Below are positions 8,068 through 19,138 of a stretch of 64,000 bases of DNA, piece by piece (position 1 is the first letter of the stretch; each line of letters opens with the position of its first letter). The notes under the pieces are model-generated. The model searched no databases and was not told the origin of the DNA. It worked only from the letters and a program-made list of their open reading frames with translations. The DNA is from Marinobacter sp. ATCH36 (GTDB lineage Bacteria > Pseudomonadota > Gammaproteobacteria > Pseudomonadales > Oleiphilaceae), in NCBI RefSeq assembly GCF_023555055.1, contig NZ_JAMJPL010000003.1, positions 407,912 to 471,911 of the forward strand. The letters are read 5' to 3'. A program made the position numbers and the translations under genes.

Positions 8068-9276
8068 ATGAAAGGAACGATCCTTGTCGTCAATTGTGGC
8101 AGTTCGTCGCTCAAAATTGCCCTGTTTGATGAACAGCTGAATAAACTGGCCAGCGGTCTGGCTGAACGGCTTGGCAAAAAGGATGCCTTCGCCACGGTCA
8201 AAGGCCGCGCGGAGAAAATCAGGCTGGCCAACGCAGCAAACCACAAGGAGGCGCTTGATACCCTGGTGGCTGTGTTGCAGGACGCTGGACTGCTTGATGA
8301 AGCACCCGCTGCAATCGGACATCGGGTCGTCCATGGCGGCGAAACCTTTCGCGAAGCCGCGCTCATCAACGATGACGTACTAGCTGCCATAAAAGACTGC
8401 GCCAGCTTGGCACCGCTGCACAATCCTGTAAACCTGGCAGGAATCGATGCGACCACAGCCCTGTTCCCTGGCATCCCCCAGGTGGCAGTATTTGATACCG
8501 CCTTCCACCAGACCCTGCCTCAGAAAGCTTATCTCTATGCTGTTCCATTAAGCTTATACAAAGAATGGGGCGTCCGGCGTTACGGCTTTCACGGCACCAG
8601 CCACCAATTCATGACCAGGGAAGCCGCCCGCATTCTGGGCAAGACGCCCGCCACTACCTCCATTATTTCGGCCCATTTGGGCAATGGCTGCAGCATTACG
8701 GCCATTCGTGACGGTAACAGTGTGGATACCAGTATGGGCCTGACCCCCCTGGAAGGTCTTGTGATGGGCACTCGCAGTGGCGATGTTGACCCCGGCCTGT
8801 TTGATTTTCTGGCCAACAAGGGTGTAGCCGCGCAGGAAGTTCATCGAATCCTGAACAACGACAGTGGCCTGCTCGGACTCTCCGGCCAGACTAACGACAT
8901 GCGCTCCCTTTGCGAACTGGCGGATCACGGCCACGAACCGTCGCACATTGCCATTGATGTCTTCTGCTTCAGGCTTGCCCGCTACATAGGTGCCATGATG
9001 ACCTCCCTTGACCAACTCGATGCACTTGTCTTTACCGGCGGCATCGGCGAAAACAGCACCCTGGTGCGCAAGAAAACACTGGCTCAGCTGAGACTGTTCG
9101 GGTTCACCATTGACGATGAGCTGAACAATCAACATGGCTGCATCAGCGATGGGCAGATCGAGGGCGCCGACAGCCGTTTTCGTGTTCTGGTCATACCCAC
9201 CAACGAAGAACTTGTGATTGCCAGTGAAGCCCTGGAAATGGCTGGCAAACCGCGAACCAACGCAGGGAGCCTTTGA
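8068..9276 (+). CDS. ackA: Acetate kinase
   Basis: Cytoplasmic enzyme interconverting acetate plus ATP and acetyl phosphate plus ADP. The 402 residues match the family (about 400). Seen are the phosphate-1 motif VNCGSSSLKIALF at the N-terminus, GHRVVHGG, the catalytic histidine region YGFHGTSHQFM, AHLGNGCSI and FTGGIGENS. An alternative ATG four bases earlier is in another frame. The stop overlaps the pta start (TGATG), so the two are translated together as the Ack-Pta pathway. Confidence 0.97.
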   Translation: MKGTILVVNCGSSSLKIALFDEQLNKLASGLAERLGKKDAFATVKGRAEKIRLANAANHKEALDTLVAVLQDAGLLDEAPAAIGHRVVHGGETFREAALINDDVLAAIKDCASLAPLHNPVNLAGIDATTALFPGIPQVAVFDTAFHQTLPQKAYLYAVPLSLYKEWGVRRYGFHGTSHQFMTREAARILGKTPATTSIISAHLGNGCSITAIRDGNSVDTSMGLTPLEGLVMGTRSGDVDPGLFDFLANKGVAAQEVHRILNNDSGLLGLSGQTNDMRSLCELADHGHEPSHIAIDVFCFRLARYIGAMMTSLDQLDALVFTGGIGENSTLVRKKTLAQLRLFGFTIDDELNNQHGCISDGQIEGADSRFRVLVIPTNEELVIASEALEMAGKPRTNAGSL

Positions 9277-11429
9277 TGGCAAAAAACCTCTACATTGCGC
9301 CAACCTCCATGAATTCCGGCCTGACATCCGTGTGCCTGGGGTTGCTGCGCGCCCTTGAACGGGTGGGTGTCAGCGTGGGGTTCTACAAGCCGTTTCGCCA
9401 ATCAGTCCACGAAGGCGAAGCCCATCACAATCGTGGTGAAGACACCTCCGTAGCGTTCGTTCGCGCTCGCAGTCACCTCGAACCTCCCGAGCCCATGAGC
9501 CTGAAGGAGGCTCAAAACCTTCTCAATACCGGCAAGGCCAACGAGCTGCTTGAAACCATTGTTGGCGAGTACCAGAAAGTCGCCAAAACCGTTGATGTGG
9601 TCATTATTGAAGGCTTGGTGCCAGATCGTACCGAGGCCTATATTGCCAGGCTGAATGTGGAAGTCGCCCGCAATCTCGGCTCGGAAGTTGTTCTGGTCAG
9701 TACCCCCGGCAGAACCGATCCGAAAACCCTGGACGAAGAACTGGATTTCTATGCCCGGCTGTTCTCCAGCCCCGCCGACCCTGAAGTAATCGGCGTCGTT
9801 CTCAATAAAGTGGGAGAGCCTGAAAAGTCGGAGTTTACCCCAAGGGTGAATTCCCGGGTCACTGAAGAAACGATTGATTATGGCCAGGCCTGCAGGGTCT
9901 TCAGTGAGGGCCGCTACCGCCTGCTGGCAGTCATCCCCTGGCAACCGGAACTAATGGCGCCACGGGTATCGGACATTGTTCGTGAAATGAATTCGGAAGT
10001 GCTTCACGAAGGGGAAATGCATAGCCGTCGTGTGCAGAAGGTAACCGTCAGTGCCCGCACCATTCGCAATATGGTGGATACCCTGAAACCTGGCACTCTT
10101 ATGGTCACCCCCGGAGACCGGGAGGACATCATCGTGACCACCGCCGTTGCCGCACTCACTGGCGTTCCCCTGGCCGGCATAATGCTTACCGGCGGTTTGA
10201 TGCCCGACGACCGGGTCATCGACCTCTGTCGCCGAGCACTGGAAACCGGGCTTCCGGTAATGAAAGCCGAAACCAACACCTATGAGACAGCGCACCGGCT
10301 CGCCAACCTTTCCTCTGCCATTCCGGTGGATGATCCGGGGCGGATCGAAAAGGCCATGGAGGCAGTTGCAACCCGTATCGATGCCGAGTGGCTAAGAGAA
10401 CATCTGAAGGTAGAACGCCAGAGCCGGTTATCACCTCCGGCTTTCCGTTATCTGCTATCAGAGCGGGCCAGGTCAGCAGCCAAACGCATTGTGCTGCCGG
10501 AGGGTAATGAGCCGCGCACGGTGCAGGCCGCAATTATCTGCCACCAGCGCAAACTGGCTCACTGCATCATGCTGGGAGATCGTAACGATATCGCCAACGT
10601 GGCCCGCTCCCAGGGGCTGGAATTGCCTGATGACATGGAAGTGGTCAATCCCGCCGAGGTTCGTGGAGACTACATAGAACCCATGGTGAAACTCAGACAG
10701 CACAAAGGTCTGGCCCCCGATTTGGCTGAGGCAATGCTGGAAGACAATGTGGTTCTCGGCACGATGATGGTCGCTGAAGACAAGGCCGACGGTCTGGTAT
10801 CCGGTGCCGTGCATACCACCGCCAACACGGTGCGCCCGGCGATGCAGCTGATCAAAACCCACGACCAAGCGAAGGTGGTATCATCGGTTTTCTTCATGCT
10901 GCTGCCGCAGCAGGTGGTGGTCTACGGTGATTGCGCCATCAATCCCGACCCGAACGCGGAGGAGCTGGCGGATATCGCAATCCAGAGTGCCGGTTCCGCA
11001 GAGGCCTTCGGTATTGAACCGGTGGTGGCCATGATCAGTTACAGCACCGGTGAATCAGGCAGCGGCAAAGACGTGGAGAAGGTGCGGGAAGCCACCAGGA
11101 TCGCCCGGGAAAGGCGCCCTGACCTGCTGATTGATGGCCCTCTGCAATACGACGCCGCTGCCATAGAAAGCGTTGCCAGAAGCAAGGCGCCGAACAGCAA
11201 GGTTGCTGGCAAGGCCACGGTGTTTATCTTCCCGGATCTGAATACCGGCAATACCACCTACAAGGCCGTCCAGCGTAGCGCCAACGTGGTGAGTATCGGC
11301 CCCATGCTTCAGGGCCTGAGAAAACCGGTGAATGACCTTTCACGCGGTGCCCTGGTGGAAGACATTGTCTTTACCATTGCTCTCACCGCGGTACAGGCCA
11401 AACAGGTAGAGGATGCAGGGCTTATCTAA
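9276..11429 (+). CDS. pta: Phosphate acetyltransferase (long form)
   Basis: Converts acetyl-CoA plus phosphate to acetyl phosphate. The 717-residue long form has an N-terminal P-loop-like AAA_26 domain (starting YIAPTSMNSGLTSVCLGL), a central DRTGG domain (about 215-330) and a C-terminal PTA_PTB catalytic domain (about 395-715, with SARSAAKRIVLPEGNEPR and GPMLQGLRKPVNDLSRG). The ATG at 9276 shares bases with the ackA stop and follows AGGGAGC; the in-frame TTG one codon earlier is less likely. pta converges on der, leaving 32 bp with only a weak GC-rich inverted repeat. Confidence 0.97.
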   Translation: MAKNLYIAPTSMNSGLTSVCLGLLRALERVGVSVGFYKPFRQSVHEGEAHHNRGEDTSVAFVRARSHLEPPEPMSLKEAQNLLNTGKANELLETIVGEYQKVAKTVDVVIIEGLVPDRTEAYIARLNVEVARNLGSEVVLVSTPGRTDPKTLDEELDFYARLFSSPADPEVIGVVLNKVGEPEKSEFTPRVNSRVTEETIDYGQACRVFSEGRYRLLAVIPWQPELMAPRVSDIVREMNSEVLHEGEMHSRRVQKVTVSARTIRNMVDTLKPGTLMVTPGDREDIIVTTAVAALTGVPLAGIMLTGGLMPDDRVIDLCRRALETGLPVMKAETNTYETAHRLANLSSAIPVDDPGRIEKAMEAVATRIDAEWLREHLKVERQSRLSPPAFRYLLSERARSAAKRIVLPEGNEPRTVQAAIICHQRKLAHCIMLGDRNDIANVARSQGLELPDDMEVVNPAEVRGDYIEPMVKLRQHKGLAPDLAEAMLEDNVVLGTMMVAEDKADGLVSGAVHTTANTVRPAMQLIKTHDQAKVVSSVFFMLLPQQVVVYGDCAINPDPNAEELADIAIQSAGSAEAFGIEPVVAMISYSTGESGSGKDVEKVREATRIARERRPDLLIDGPLQYDAAAIESVARSKAPNSKVAGKATVFIFPDLNTGNTTYKAVQRSANVVSIGPMLQGLRKPVNDLSRGALVEDIVFTIALTAVQAKQVEDAGLI

Positions 11430-11461
11430 CGGATCAGCCCTGCCCTGGCGCCCTGGCAGGC

Positions 11462-12886
11462 TCAGCGTTTCTTGCTCTTCATTCTCGCTTTCTTTTTTAC
11501 CGGCCGGCCTTTCTTGATGTCATTGTCTTGCTTGACCTTCTGGCGGGGCGTCAGCCGGCTGACCTTGTTGGCAAACGGGTTCTCGCTGGAGCGGAACTCA
11601 AAGCGGATGGGTGAGCCGCTTACCTTCAGAACCTTGCGGAAAGTGTTCTCCAGATAACGCTTGTAAGCACCCGGCAGCGAATCCGTCTGGTTGCCGTGCA
11701 CCACTATGACCGGCGGGTTGGAACCGCCCTGGTGGGCGTAACGTAGCTTGATACGGCGCCCCTGAACCAACGGGGGCTGATGCTGTGCAGTTGCATCCTG
11801 TAGAATGGCTGTCAGGCGATTAGTAGGCCACTTAGCCATCGCGGATTCATAACAGTCATGAACCGACTCGTACATCACGCCGACCCCGGAGCCGTGAAGT
11901 GCGGAAATATAATGCTTGTCGGCGTAATCGAGAAAATCCAGGCGACGCTGAACCTGTTCCTTCACCTTAGCCTTGTCTTCCGGGTCCATGCCATCCCATT
12001 TATTGACCGCGATCACCAGGGAACGGCCTGCATCCAGTACAAAACCAATCAGGTGTAGATCCTGGTCTACCAGTCCTTCCCGAGCATCGATAACCAGAAT
12101 GACCACGTGGGCATCATCAATTGCCTGCAGCGTCTTGATGATGGAAAACTTCTCCACCGTCTCACTGACATTTTTGCGACGACGTACGCCGGCCGTATCG
12201 ATCAGCGTGTACTGGTGGTCCATCCTCTCATAAGGGATGTAAACGCTGTCCCTGGTAGTGCCGGGCATGTCGAACACCACAACCCGGTCTTCACCCAGCA
12301 TGCGGTTAACCAGAGTTGATTTGCCCACATTCGGGCGCCCGACAATACCGATCCGGATGCCGGGGTAGCGATCCGCCCTGTCCTGAGCCTCCCGCTCCTC
12401 TTCCGAGGGCAGCAATTCCTCAAGCATCGAACGAATGCCCCGGTTGTGGGAGGCCGCGATCAGGAAGGTAGACTGAAAACCAAGTCCGTGGAAATCGGAT
12501 GCTGCAATATCCGGGTCCTGGCCGTCAGTCTTGTTGACCACCAGGTGTGCCCGTTTGCCGGTTTTACGCAGGTGATCGGCGATAAGCTCATCACCACCAT
12601 TAAGGCCACTCTTGCCGTCCACCATGAACAGCACAATATCTGCCTCTTCAACCGCCTGCATCGACTGACGGGCCATCTCAGCATCAAGGCCCTCCTCGCC
12701 ACCGGTAAGACCACCGGTATCGATAACAATAAACCGCTGGCCCTCGTAGTTGCCCTCACCGTATTTACGGTCACGGGTGAGGCCGGGGAAATCCGCTACA
12801 AGCGCATCCCGGGATCGCGTCATCTGGTTAAACAGTGTCGACTTGCCGACGTTGGGACGCCCGACAAGTGCAATTACAGGGGTCAT
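11462..12886 (-). CDS. der: Ribosome-associated GTPase Der (EngA)
   Basis: A double-GTPase needed for 50S ribosomal subunit maturation. The 474 residues contain two G domains: the first with [12 protein letters not shown] (about 8-19), DTGGL and NKTD; the second with [12 protein letters not shown] (about 182-193), DTAGV and NKWD. A KH-like domain and a strongly basic tail ([17 protein letters not shown]) follow. It is the last gene of a long minus-strand block and follows bamB by 62 bp, the same order as in Pseudomonas. Confidence 0.97.
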   Translation of the reverse strand: MTPVIALVGRPNVGKSTLFNQMTRSRDALVADFPGLTRDRKYGEGNYEGQRFIVIDTGGLTGGEEGLDAEMARQSMQAVEEADIVLFMVDGKSGLNGGDELIADHLRKTGKRAHLVVNKTDGQDPDIAASDFHGLGFQSTFLIAASHNRGIRSMLEELLPSEEEREAQDRADRYPGIRIGIVGRPNVGKSTLVNRMLGEDRVVVFDMPGTTRDSVYIPYERMDHQYTLIDTAGVRRRKNVSETVEKFSIIKTLQAIDDAHVVILVIDAREGLVDQDLHLIGFVLDAGRSLVIAVNKWDGMDPEDKAKVKEQVQRRLDFLDYADKHYISALHGSGVGVMYESVHDCYESAMAKWPTNRLTAILQDATAQHQPPLVQGRRIKLRYAHQGGSNPPVIVVHGNQTDSLPGAYKRYLENTFRKVLKVSGSPIRFEFRSSENPFANKVSRLTPRQKVKQDNDIKKGRPVKKKARMKSKKR

Positions 12887-12948
12887 AAACTTTCGCTACA
12901 CAGTAAGCAGGGCCAGCGCTTCACAGCGATATGGCCGGAAAGGAACGC

Positions 12949-14121
12949 TCAGTCGCGCTCCCGAATTTTTAACACCGACATTCTACCGCTATTGCCGTAG
13001 ACCAGAAGGTTTCCGTTTTGCAGGCGCTGAAAAGGCACACGCAAGCCATCATCGTCAAACTCGAGCTGGCCCTGAAGGCTACCGTCTTCCAGTGACAGCA
13101 TGTGGATATAGCCCTCATAGTCACCGATAAGCAGATAGTCGCCATAAACGATGGGCTGGGTAGGCTGGCGCCACGACAACCTGTCCTGCGTCCACAATTC
13201 GCGGCGATCAGAACCACGGTAGGCAGTAATATCGCCATCAGCGCCGGCAATAAAGATATTACCATTACCAATCATCGGAGACTGCAGACTAGATTCGCTC
13301 CGGCTCCATATTTCCTGACCACTTTGCAGGTCAACCAGAGCCAGCTTGCCCTGATAACCAACCACCATGGCCGCACTCTCAAGAATCAGCGGCTCTCCGG
13401 CAACATCCACCAGTCTTTCCAGTTCTGTACGACCCTGGGGCTGGCCAACTTCATACTGCCAGACCGGTTGGCCGGACTCGGTAGAAATCGCCATCAGTTT
13501 GCCGTTGGCGAGTGAAGCCAGAACCAGATCTGCGCCCACCAGTGGTGATGCGGCAGCCCGCATGGACAGAACCGGCACATCGCTGTCGTATTGCCACGCT
13601 TTTTCACCACCATTGGTATTGAAGGCAAGGACTTTGCCGTCGATGGTCTGAACCACCACAAGACGACCATTCGATTGCGGCGAAGCCAGCGCTTCGTTGG
13701 GCAGAGGCTGCTCCCATAGCTCGGTACCATCCTCTCGCGAGAGGGCTTTCAACTGCGCATCGCGGGTGATCAGGTAGAGGTTGCCCTGGTCGCCACCAAC
13801 GCCGGCACTGATATCCTCGTTCAGATCCTGATACCAGGCTACCGCACCGTTTTCCGGATCGACGGCCCAGATCTCACCTTCTGCCGATGCCGCATAGAGC
13901 ATGTCACCGGCATTCAGAGGAGCCAGATAAAGGAATTTATCGTCATGGCCATCACCGACACTCATGGTCCAGACACTTTCCAGCTCAAGAGTGGCGGATA
14001 TTTCGGGCACTGGCTTGGGCTGCTCAAAGGTATCCGAAGTGCTGCAACCGGCCAGTAGTGCCACCACCAGCAGGCTGATCAGAGGAACGGAACGCATCTG
14101 CCCTATGAACATCAGGGGCAT
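12949..14121 (-). CDS. bamB: Outer membrane assembly lipoprotein BamB
   Basis: Periplasmic beta-propeller lipoprotein of the BAM complex. The N-terminus is a lipoprotein signal ending LLVVALLAGC, with lipidation at Cys26 if the 14121 start is used. PQQ-like repeats follow (for example AVDPENGAVAWYQDL, AFNTNGGEKAWQYD, ALVDLQSGQEIWSR). The 390 residues fit E. coli BamB (392). The ATG at 14121 overlaps the yfgM stop (TGATG) and has GGGAGGGAG upstream; a second ATG at 14097 (MRSVPLIS) would also give a complete signal peptide. Confidence 0.94.
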   Translation of the reverse strand: MPLMFIGQMRSVPLISLLVVALLAGCSTSDTFEQPKPVPEISATLELESVWTMSVGDGHDDKFLYLAPLNAGDMLYAASAEGEIWAVDPENGAVAWYQDLNEDISAGVGGDQGNLYLITRDAQLKALSREDGTELWEQPLPNEALASPQSNGRLVVVQTIDGKVLAFNTNGGEKAWQYDSDVPVLSMRAAASPLVGADLVLASLANGKLMAISTESGQPVWQYEVGQPQGRTELERLVDVAGEPLILESAAMVVGYQGKLALVDLQSGQEIWSRSESSLQSPMIGNGNIFIAGADGDITAYRGSDRRELWTQDRLSWRQPTQPIVYGDYLLIGDYEGYIHMLSLEDGSLQGQLEFDDDGLRVPFQRLQNGNLLVYGNSGRMSVLKIRERD

Positions 14122-14777
14122 CAGGCTCCCTCCCCTACGCCGAGATCCGATAGCTTGAGTTCAAGGATGCCGCTGCGTCCCTGCTGATTTTGATCTCTGG
14201 CTGCCAGATAGGCATCACGGGCGCCGTCGCGGTTGCCCTGTGCCAGCAGGATATCGCCTTTCAGTTCAGTGAAGACGGCGCTGAAGCTGCCGGCGTCATC
14301 CACGTTCTCGACCATGGCGAGGGCTTCATCGTATTGCTCGGCGGCAAAAAGCGCGCGGGCCAGCCGGTTACGGATCACCAGTGCCAGAGCGCCGGATTCA
14401 CCCGCTTTTTCCTGCGCCCAGGAAAGAGACTCTATAGCCGCCTCTGCATCGCCCTGATCCATCATCTGCTGTCGGGCCAGCATCAACATACCGTAGATGG
14501 CGAATGCACTGTCGCTGTATTCTTCCCGCAGCGTCTCAGCCACGTAGGCCACTGTCTCGGCGCGGTTATCATCACTTTCATCGCTGTAGGCATTGATCAG
14601 GTCCGCAAACTGGGAGGCAGCCTCGGTGCGCTGCTGCATCTGATGGTTCTGCCAGGCCTGCCAGCCAAACACGATGGCCAGTGCCGCGGCGATGCCAATC
14701 AGGAGCGAGCTGCCGTTGTTCTTCCACCAGTCCTTGATTGCCTGGACCGTTTCTTCCTCAGTGCGCATTTCAGCCAT
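14121..14777 (-). CDS. yfgM: YfgM-like ancillary SecYEG/TPR protein
   Basis: A 218-residue single-pass inner-membrane protein. It has a short cytoplasmic N-terminus (TEEETVQAIKDWWKNNG), one helix (about residues 23-42, SLLIGIAAALAIVFGWQAW) and a periplasmic TPR-like domain. YfgM of E. coli associates with SecYEG and periplasmic chaperones. The position between hisS and bamB is the conserved one, and the 1-base overlap with bamB supports co-translation. Confidence 0.92.
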   Translation of the reverse strand: MAEMRTEEETVQAIKDWWKNNGSSLLIGIAAALAIVFGWQAWQNHQMQQRTEAASQFADLINAYSDESDDNRAETVAYVAETLREEYSDSAFAIYGMLMLARQQMMDQGDAEAAIESLSWAQEKAGESGALALVIRNRLARALFAAEQYDEALAMVENVDDAGSFSAVFTELKGDILLAQGNRDGARDAYLAARDQNQQGRSGILELKLSDLGVGEGA

Positions 14778-14828
14778 GATGACTCCTGTAATAAATGGTT
14801 ATTGTGCCTGTATCCGTTCGGTCGGCCA

Positions 14829-16109
14829 TCAGCGGCCCAGCAATTCTTTCAGTACGCCCGCAAGCTCTGTCTGGTCAACGTCCTGCTGCGGTTCATCCGA
14901 CCGTAGGGGCTTCAACCCCACCGTGCCCGCGGCCAGTTCGTTTTCGCCGAGAATCAGGGCATAACGGGCACCACTGCGATCGGCTTTTTTCATCTGGCTC
15001 TTGAAACTACCGCCGCCACAATGGCTCATGATTCGCGCTTCCGGCAAGACAGAACGCAGTGATTCGCCCAGTGCCAGCGCTGGCGCCACTGTTGCACCGC
15101 CCATGGCGGTCACATACACATCCACATTGCCGTTGGCACTGGATGGAACCAGATTGAGGGTTTCGAGTAGCAGAATCAGGCGCTCAAGCCCCATGGCAAA
15201 TCCCACGGCAAAGGTGGGTTTACCACCCAACTGCTCAACGAGCCCATCATAACGGCCCCCGGCGCATACCGTACCTTGTGCACCAAGACTGTCGGTAATC
15301 CACTCAAACACGGTTTTGCCGTAGTAATCCAGCCCACGCACCAGCCGTGGATTTACCGTGTAGTCGATGCCAGCCGCATCCAGCAGTGCACGAAGCTCGC
15401 GGAAATGCTCTACGGACTCCTCATCGAGGTAGTCTTCCAATCTGGGTGCATCCGCCAGAAGCTGCTGGGTTGCAGAGTGTTTGCTGTCCAGAATACGCAG
15501 CGGATTGGACTCAAGGCGGCGCTGGCTGTCTTCATCCAGCTGGTTACGATAACCCGACAGGTAGGCTACCAGAGCCTCGCGGTATTCACGACGGGCTGCA
15601 GAGGTGCCAATGGAGTTGATTTCCAGACGGGTATGCTCGCCCAATCCGAGTTCGCGCCAGAGTCGGGCCGTCAGCACCAGCAATTCTGCGTCGATATCGG
15701 GGCCATTCATGCCAAAGCATTCCACGCCGATCTGGTGGAACTGGCGATAACGCCCTTTCTGCGGGCGCTCGTGCCGGAACATTGGGCCGGTATACCACAG
15801 GCGCCGGGTCTGGTTGAAAAGCAGACCATGCTCTTCAGCCGCGCGAACGCAGCCTGCAGTGCCTTCCGGACGCAGGGTCAGGCTGTCGCCATTGCGATCT
15901 TCGAAGGTGTACATCTCCTTCTCGACAATGTCCGTCACTTCTCCGATGGAGCGCTTGAACAGGTCGGTCTGTTCCACCACCGGCATACGGATTTCCTGAT
16001 AACCGTATTGCGAAAGTACTCGCCTGACTGTGCTTTCCACAAACTGCCACACCGGCGTCTGTTCTGGCAGGATATCGTTCATCCCGCGAATTGCCTGGAT
16101 CTTAGCCAA
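14829..16109 (-). CDS. hisS: Histidyl-tRNA synthetase
   Basis: A 426-residue class II aminoacyl-tRNA synthetase that charges tRNA-His. Seen are motif 1 around [15 protein letters not shown], motif 2 with [13 protein letters not shown] and [18 protein letters not shown], the histidine-binding motifs [13 protein letters not shown] and [13 protein letters not shown], and the C-terminal anticodon-binding domain ending [10 protein letters not shown]. It lies between ispG and yfgM with 40-51 bp gaps, as part of one run. Confidence 0.97.
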   Translation of the reverse strand: MAKIQAIRGMNDILPEQTPVWQFVESTVRRVLSQYGYQEIRMPVVEQTDLFKRSIGEVTDIVEKEMYTFEDRNGDSLTLRPEGTAGCVRAAEEHGLLFNQTRRLWYTGPMFRHERPQKGRYRQFHQIGVECFGMNGPDIDAELLVLTARLWRELGLGEHTRLEINSIGTSAARREYREALVAYLSGYRNQLDEDSQRRLESNPLRILDSKHSATQQLLADAPRLEDYLDEESVEHFRELRALLDAAGIDYTVNPRLVRGLDYYGKTVFEWITDSLGAQGTVCAGGRYDGLVEQLGGKPTFAVGFAMGLERLILLLETLNLVPSSANGNVDVYVTAMGGATVAPALALGESLRSVLPEARIMSHCGGGSFKSQMKKADRSGARYALILGENELAAGTVGLKPLRSDEPQQDVDQTELAGVLKELLGR

Positions 16110-16149
16110 GTTACTACCTTATCTGTTTCAGTGATTTGGCGATCTGCAC

Positions 16150-17268
16150 TCAGTCAGTCGAGCGGGTAATGATCGCGTCTTCTTTTTCCTTGCGACGGGC
16201 AACTTCTTCGCGAATCAGCCGCTCCAGGTCGTCGGTCAGGTTGGCGTTATCAAGTTTCTGATTCGGCTTGCCCGACATGTAGAACAGGTTTTTCGGGCTG
16301 CCGCCAGTCAGGCCGAGATCTGCAACCTTGGCCTCGCCAGGACCGTTGACGATACAACCGATAATGGCAACATCAAGCGACTCGTTGACATCTTCCAGCC
16401 GGGCTTCCAGATCGTTCATGGTCTGTATCACATCGAAGTTCTGACGCGAACAACTCGGGCAGGCGACAAAATTGATGCCACGGCTGCGCAATCGAAGGCT
16501 CTTGAGTATGTCGAAGCCAACTTTGATCTCCTGCACCGGATCCGCAGCCAGAGATACACGGATGGTATCGCCGATGCCATCCATCAGCAGCATGCCAAGG
16601 CCAATTGAAGATTTCACGGTACCGGAACGAAAACCGCCCGCCTCTGTGATACCGAGATGAAGCGGCTGCTCAATTTGTGAGGCAATCTGGCGATACGCCG
16701 CCACCGTCATGAACACTTCAGACGCCTTGAGGCTGACCTTGAAGTCCTGGAAATCGTGCTTATCGAGAATGTCGATATGACGCATGGCCGACTCCACCAG
16801 TGCCTCGGGTGTCGGCTCTCCATATTTGCGTTGCAGAGCCTTCTCCAGTGAACCGGCATTCACTCCGATGCGAATCGGGATATTACGGTCACGGGCGGCG
16901 CTGATGACCGCACTGACACGGTCATCACGGCCAATGTTACCCGGGTTGATCCGAAGGCAGTCCACACCGAGCTCCGCAACTCTCAGGGCAATGCGGTGAT
17001 CAAAGTGGATATCCGCCACCAGTGGCACGGATACCATGGACCGGATTTTACCGAAAGCCTCCGCGGCATCCATGGACGGCACGGATACCCTGACAATATC
17101 AGCACCGGCTTCCTGGAGCGCACGGATCTGGCCGACGGTTGCTTCCACATCACAGGTATTGGTGTTGGTCATGCTCTGAACAGCGATCGGAGCATCACCA
17201 CCCACAGGAACATCACCCACCATTATCTGGCGGGATTTACGTCTTTTGATCGGAGATTCGTGAATCAT
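16150..17268 (-). CDS. ispG: 4-Hydroxy-3-methylbut-2-enyl-diphosphate synthase
   Basis: Iron-sulfur enzyme of the MEP isoprenoid pathway, converting MEcPP to HMBPP. The 372 residues fit the bacterial form. Cluster cysteines are visible in [14 protein letters not shown] and [11 protein letters not shown]; the TIM barrel begins [15 protein letters not shown]. It follows rodZ by 33 bp. Its cluster must be supplied by a machinery other than IscU, which is not in this window. Confidence 0.97.
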   Translation of the reverse strand: MIHESPIKRRKSRQIMVGDVPVGGDAPIAVQSMTNTNTCDVEATVGQIRALQEAGADIVRVSVPSMDAAEAFGKIRSMVSVPLVADIHFDHRIALRVAELGVDCLRINPGNIGRDDRVSAVISAARDRNIPIRIGVNAGSLEKALQRKYGEPTPEALVESAMRHIDILDKHDFQDFKVSLKASEVFMTVAAYRQIASQIEQPLHLGITEAGGFRSGTVKSSIGLGMLLMDGIGDTIRVSLAADPVQEIKVGFDILKSLRLRSRGINFVACPSCSRQNFDVIQTMNDLEARLEDVNESLDVAIIGCIVNGPGEAKVADLGLTGGSPKNLFYMSGKPNQKLDNANLTDDLERLIREEVARRKEKEDAIITRSTD

Positions 17269-17301
17269 AGCCTGCCAACCGGAAAAGTGTGTTCGTAACT
17301 G

Positions 17302-18297
17302 TCAGATATCCAGAGTGAATTCTGCGCGGTTGTTGACGACCCGGAAACCGGACATATCTACCGGATCACCATCAAAACGTATTGTATCGATGGCATCAAC
17401 GGCCCCTACAATCACGTCAATCGGCACCCTGCCGGACACTTCAATCCGGTCGCCATTTTGCTGCAGGGAACCCACGAGACGATTGCCGGCGGAGTCTGTT
17501 ACCTGAACCCAGCATTCATCGCTGAACGTCATTTCCAACCGAGCGTTTCCAACTGCGGCATCCGGCTGCGCACTTTCCTCGAACGCTGGCTCTGGAGTAC
17601 TGGTAACCACCGGTACGCGGCTCTCGCCAGCGTCGGCAGACGGTGCCGGTAGACTTACCTCTGCAACAGTCGACTCTTCCACCATCGGCTCGTTGTCCAA
17701 CTGCACGGGCTCTACTGTCTCAGCCACTTCACTGGTGCCACTGACGACCTCGGAAGATTCGCTACTTTCAGGCTCTGCTTGCTCGGGCTCTGTTTGTTCC
17801 GGCTCCTGCTCCGCCGGCTCGCTCACCTCGGGCGCCGTATCGGAGCTGTCTGGTTCTTCCGGAGCGGAAGCCGAATCCATGGTGTCGACAAAACGAAGGC
17901 CAACAAACGCCACTATCCCGATAATCAGGATAAAGAACAGGAGCTTTGCCACCCGCCGCTTCTGACGCCTGCGGCGCTCAATATCGACCAGTGGATTCAG
18001 CTCTTCCGCCTGGGCTTTCTCCTGGCGTAGCGGTTCCAGCTCCTTATCGAGAGTCGCGATTACGGTATCCGGGTCTAGGTCCACCTGGCGCGCATAGATT
18101 CTGACATACCCCTTCAGGAACAGTTCACTGTCGATCTGCCCATAATCACCATCTTCAATGGCATGAATGACTGCCGGGCGCAGGTGTTGGGCATCAGCTA
18201 CCGCAGAGACACTCAGCCCCTTTTGTTCCCGCGCACGCTTGAGTTGATAGCCTGCGGGCTCATTCACCACTGGCTGTTGTGTGTCATCACTGTCCAT
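17302..18297 (-). CDS. rodZ: Cell-shape protein RodZ
   Basis: Membrane protein that links MreB filaments to the elongation machinery. It has an N-terminal helix-turn-helix of the Xre type (about residues 17-75), a basic stretch, one transmembrane helix (about 117-136), a long acidic Glu/Ser/Pro linker with repeated EQ/EPE units (about 140-250) and a C-terminal DUF4115 beta domain (about 255-325, MTFSDECWVQVTDSAGNRL). The length of 331 is close to E. coli RodZ (337). Its start overlaps the pilW end by 11 bases, indicating coupling. Confidence 0.93.
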   Translation of the reverse strand: MDSDDTQQPVVNEPAGYQLKRAREQKGLSVSAVADAQHLRPAVIHAIEDGDYGQIDSELFLKGYVRIYARQVDLDPDTVIATLDKELEPLRQEKAQAEELNPLVDIERRRRQKRRVAKLLFFILIIGIVAFVGLRFVDTMDSASAPEEPDSSDTAPEVSEPAEQEPEQTEPEQAEPESSESSEVVSGTSEVAETVEPVQLDNEPMVEESTVAEVSLPAPSADAGESRVPVVTSTPEPAFEESAQPDAAVGNARLEMTFSDECWVQVTDSAGNRLVGSLQQNGDRIEVSGRVPIDVIVGAVDAIDTIRFDGDPVDMSGFRVVNNRAEFTLDI

Positions 18298-19102
18298 TTG
18301 AGGTCATCACCCTGTATTGTTGGTATTCCACAGAGTTCGGGAAATTGTTCTTCAATTGCAGCCCCAGACTGGACGCTTGGTCACGATCACCAAAATGGCT
18401 CGCAATACGAATTCCCGTGTAGAGGCTCTCCGGGGAGTGGCGAAGATTCTTGTTTCGTTGCATCAGAGTCGCCAGCCGACTGTAATGTCGGGATGCAGCC
18501 TGGTAGTTCCCGGACTCCACCAGCGTACGAGACAGGGCGAGCAGCGATCTGGCATCGCCGCGGGACAATTCAACAGCCCGTCGATAGGCAGTAATCGCAC
18601 CCTCCAGGTTGCCGATCCTTTCTTCGGTCAGGCCCAGGTTGAAAAAGACCGAAGCTCTCTCACCATAGCCGGTGTCCCTGGACGCCGCGAGAAACTGATC
18701 ACGGGCATCTTCAAACCGTCGCTGCCCATACAGGTAAGCCCCATAGTAGACTCGCCCGCGGGTATAATCGGGATCATTTTGCAGGGCTTCCCTGAACGAC
18801 CTCTCTGCCAGCTCGGGTTCACCCTCAGATTGATAGATCAGTCCCTTGGCCGCCAGAGCACCCGGATTCTCCGGCGAAAGCTCCAACGCACGATCAAGGT
18901 GGTTTCTGGCCCGATCGATATTATCCTGACCAATGTAAGCCGTTGCCAGCTGAACATAGTTCCTGACCGCTTTGTCGCGGTCGGCTTCACGAGCGAACCG
19001 GCTGTCCGTGTTGGTCACACAACCTGTGACCAACATTGCCAGCAACACCATGGCAAATGCCGCCCGGCCCCGGTTTACTGGTTCAGATGTCACAGTTGGC
19101 AT
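18287..19102 (-). CDS. pilW: Type IV pilus biogenesis lipoprotein PilW/PilF
   Basis: A TPR lipoprotein, the pilotin that places the PilQ secretin in the outer membrane. The signal peptide ends AMLVTGC (Cys28). TPR units follow, with A..Y...GQ..RAR..LDRALELSPENPGAL type spacing. The 271 residues are near Pseudomonas PilF (252). It sits between rlmN and rodZ as in Pseudomonas. Confidence 0.9.
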   Translation of the reverse strand: MPTVTSEPVNRGRAAFAMVLLAMLVTGCVTNTDSRFAREADRDKAVRNYVQLATAYIGQDNIDRARNHLDRALELSPENPGALAAKGLIYQSEGEPELAERSFREALQNDPDYTRGRVYYGAYLYGQRRFEDARDQFLAASRDTGYGERASVFFNLGLTEERIGNLEGAITAYRRAVELSRGDARSLLALSRTLVESGNYQAASRHYSRLATLMQRNKNLRHSPESLYTGIRIASHFGDRDQASSLGLQLKNNFPNSVEYQQYRVMTSNGQ

Positions 19103-19138
19103 TTCCTCTTATCATCAGGGGTGAAACCTCACCCGGGT

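Noticed and set aside
11430..11461. Hairpin between pta and der as a terminator
   Set aside because: CCTGCC/GGCAGG is only a 6-bp stem with a 10-nt loop and no T run on either strand.
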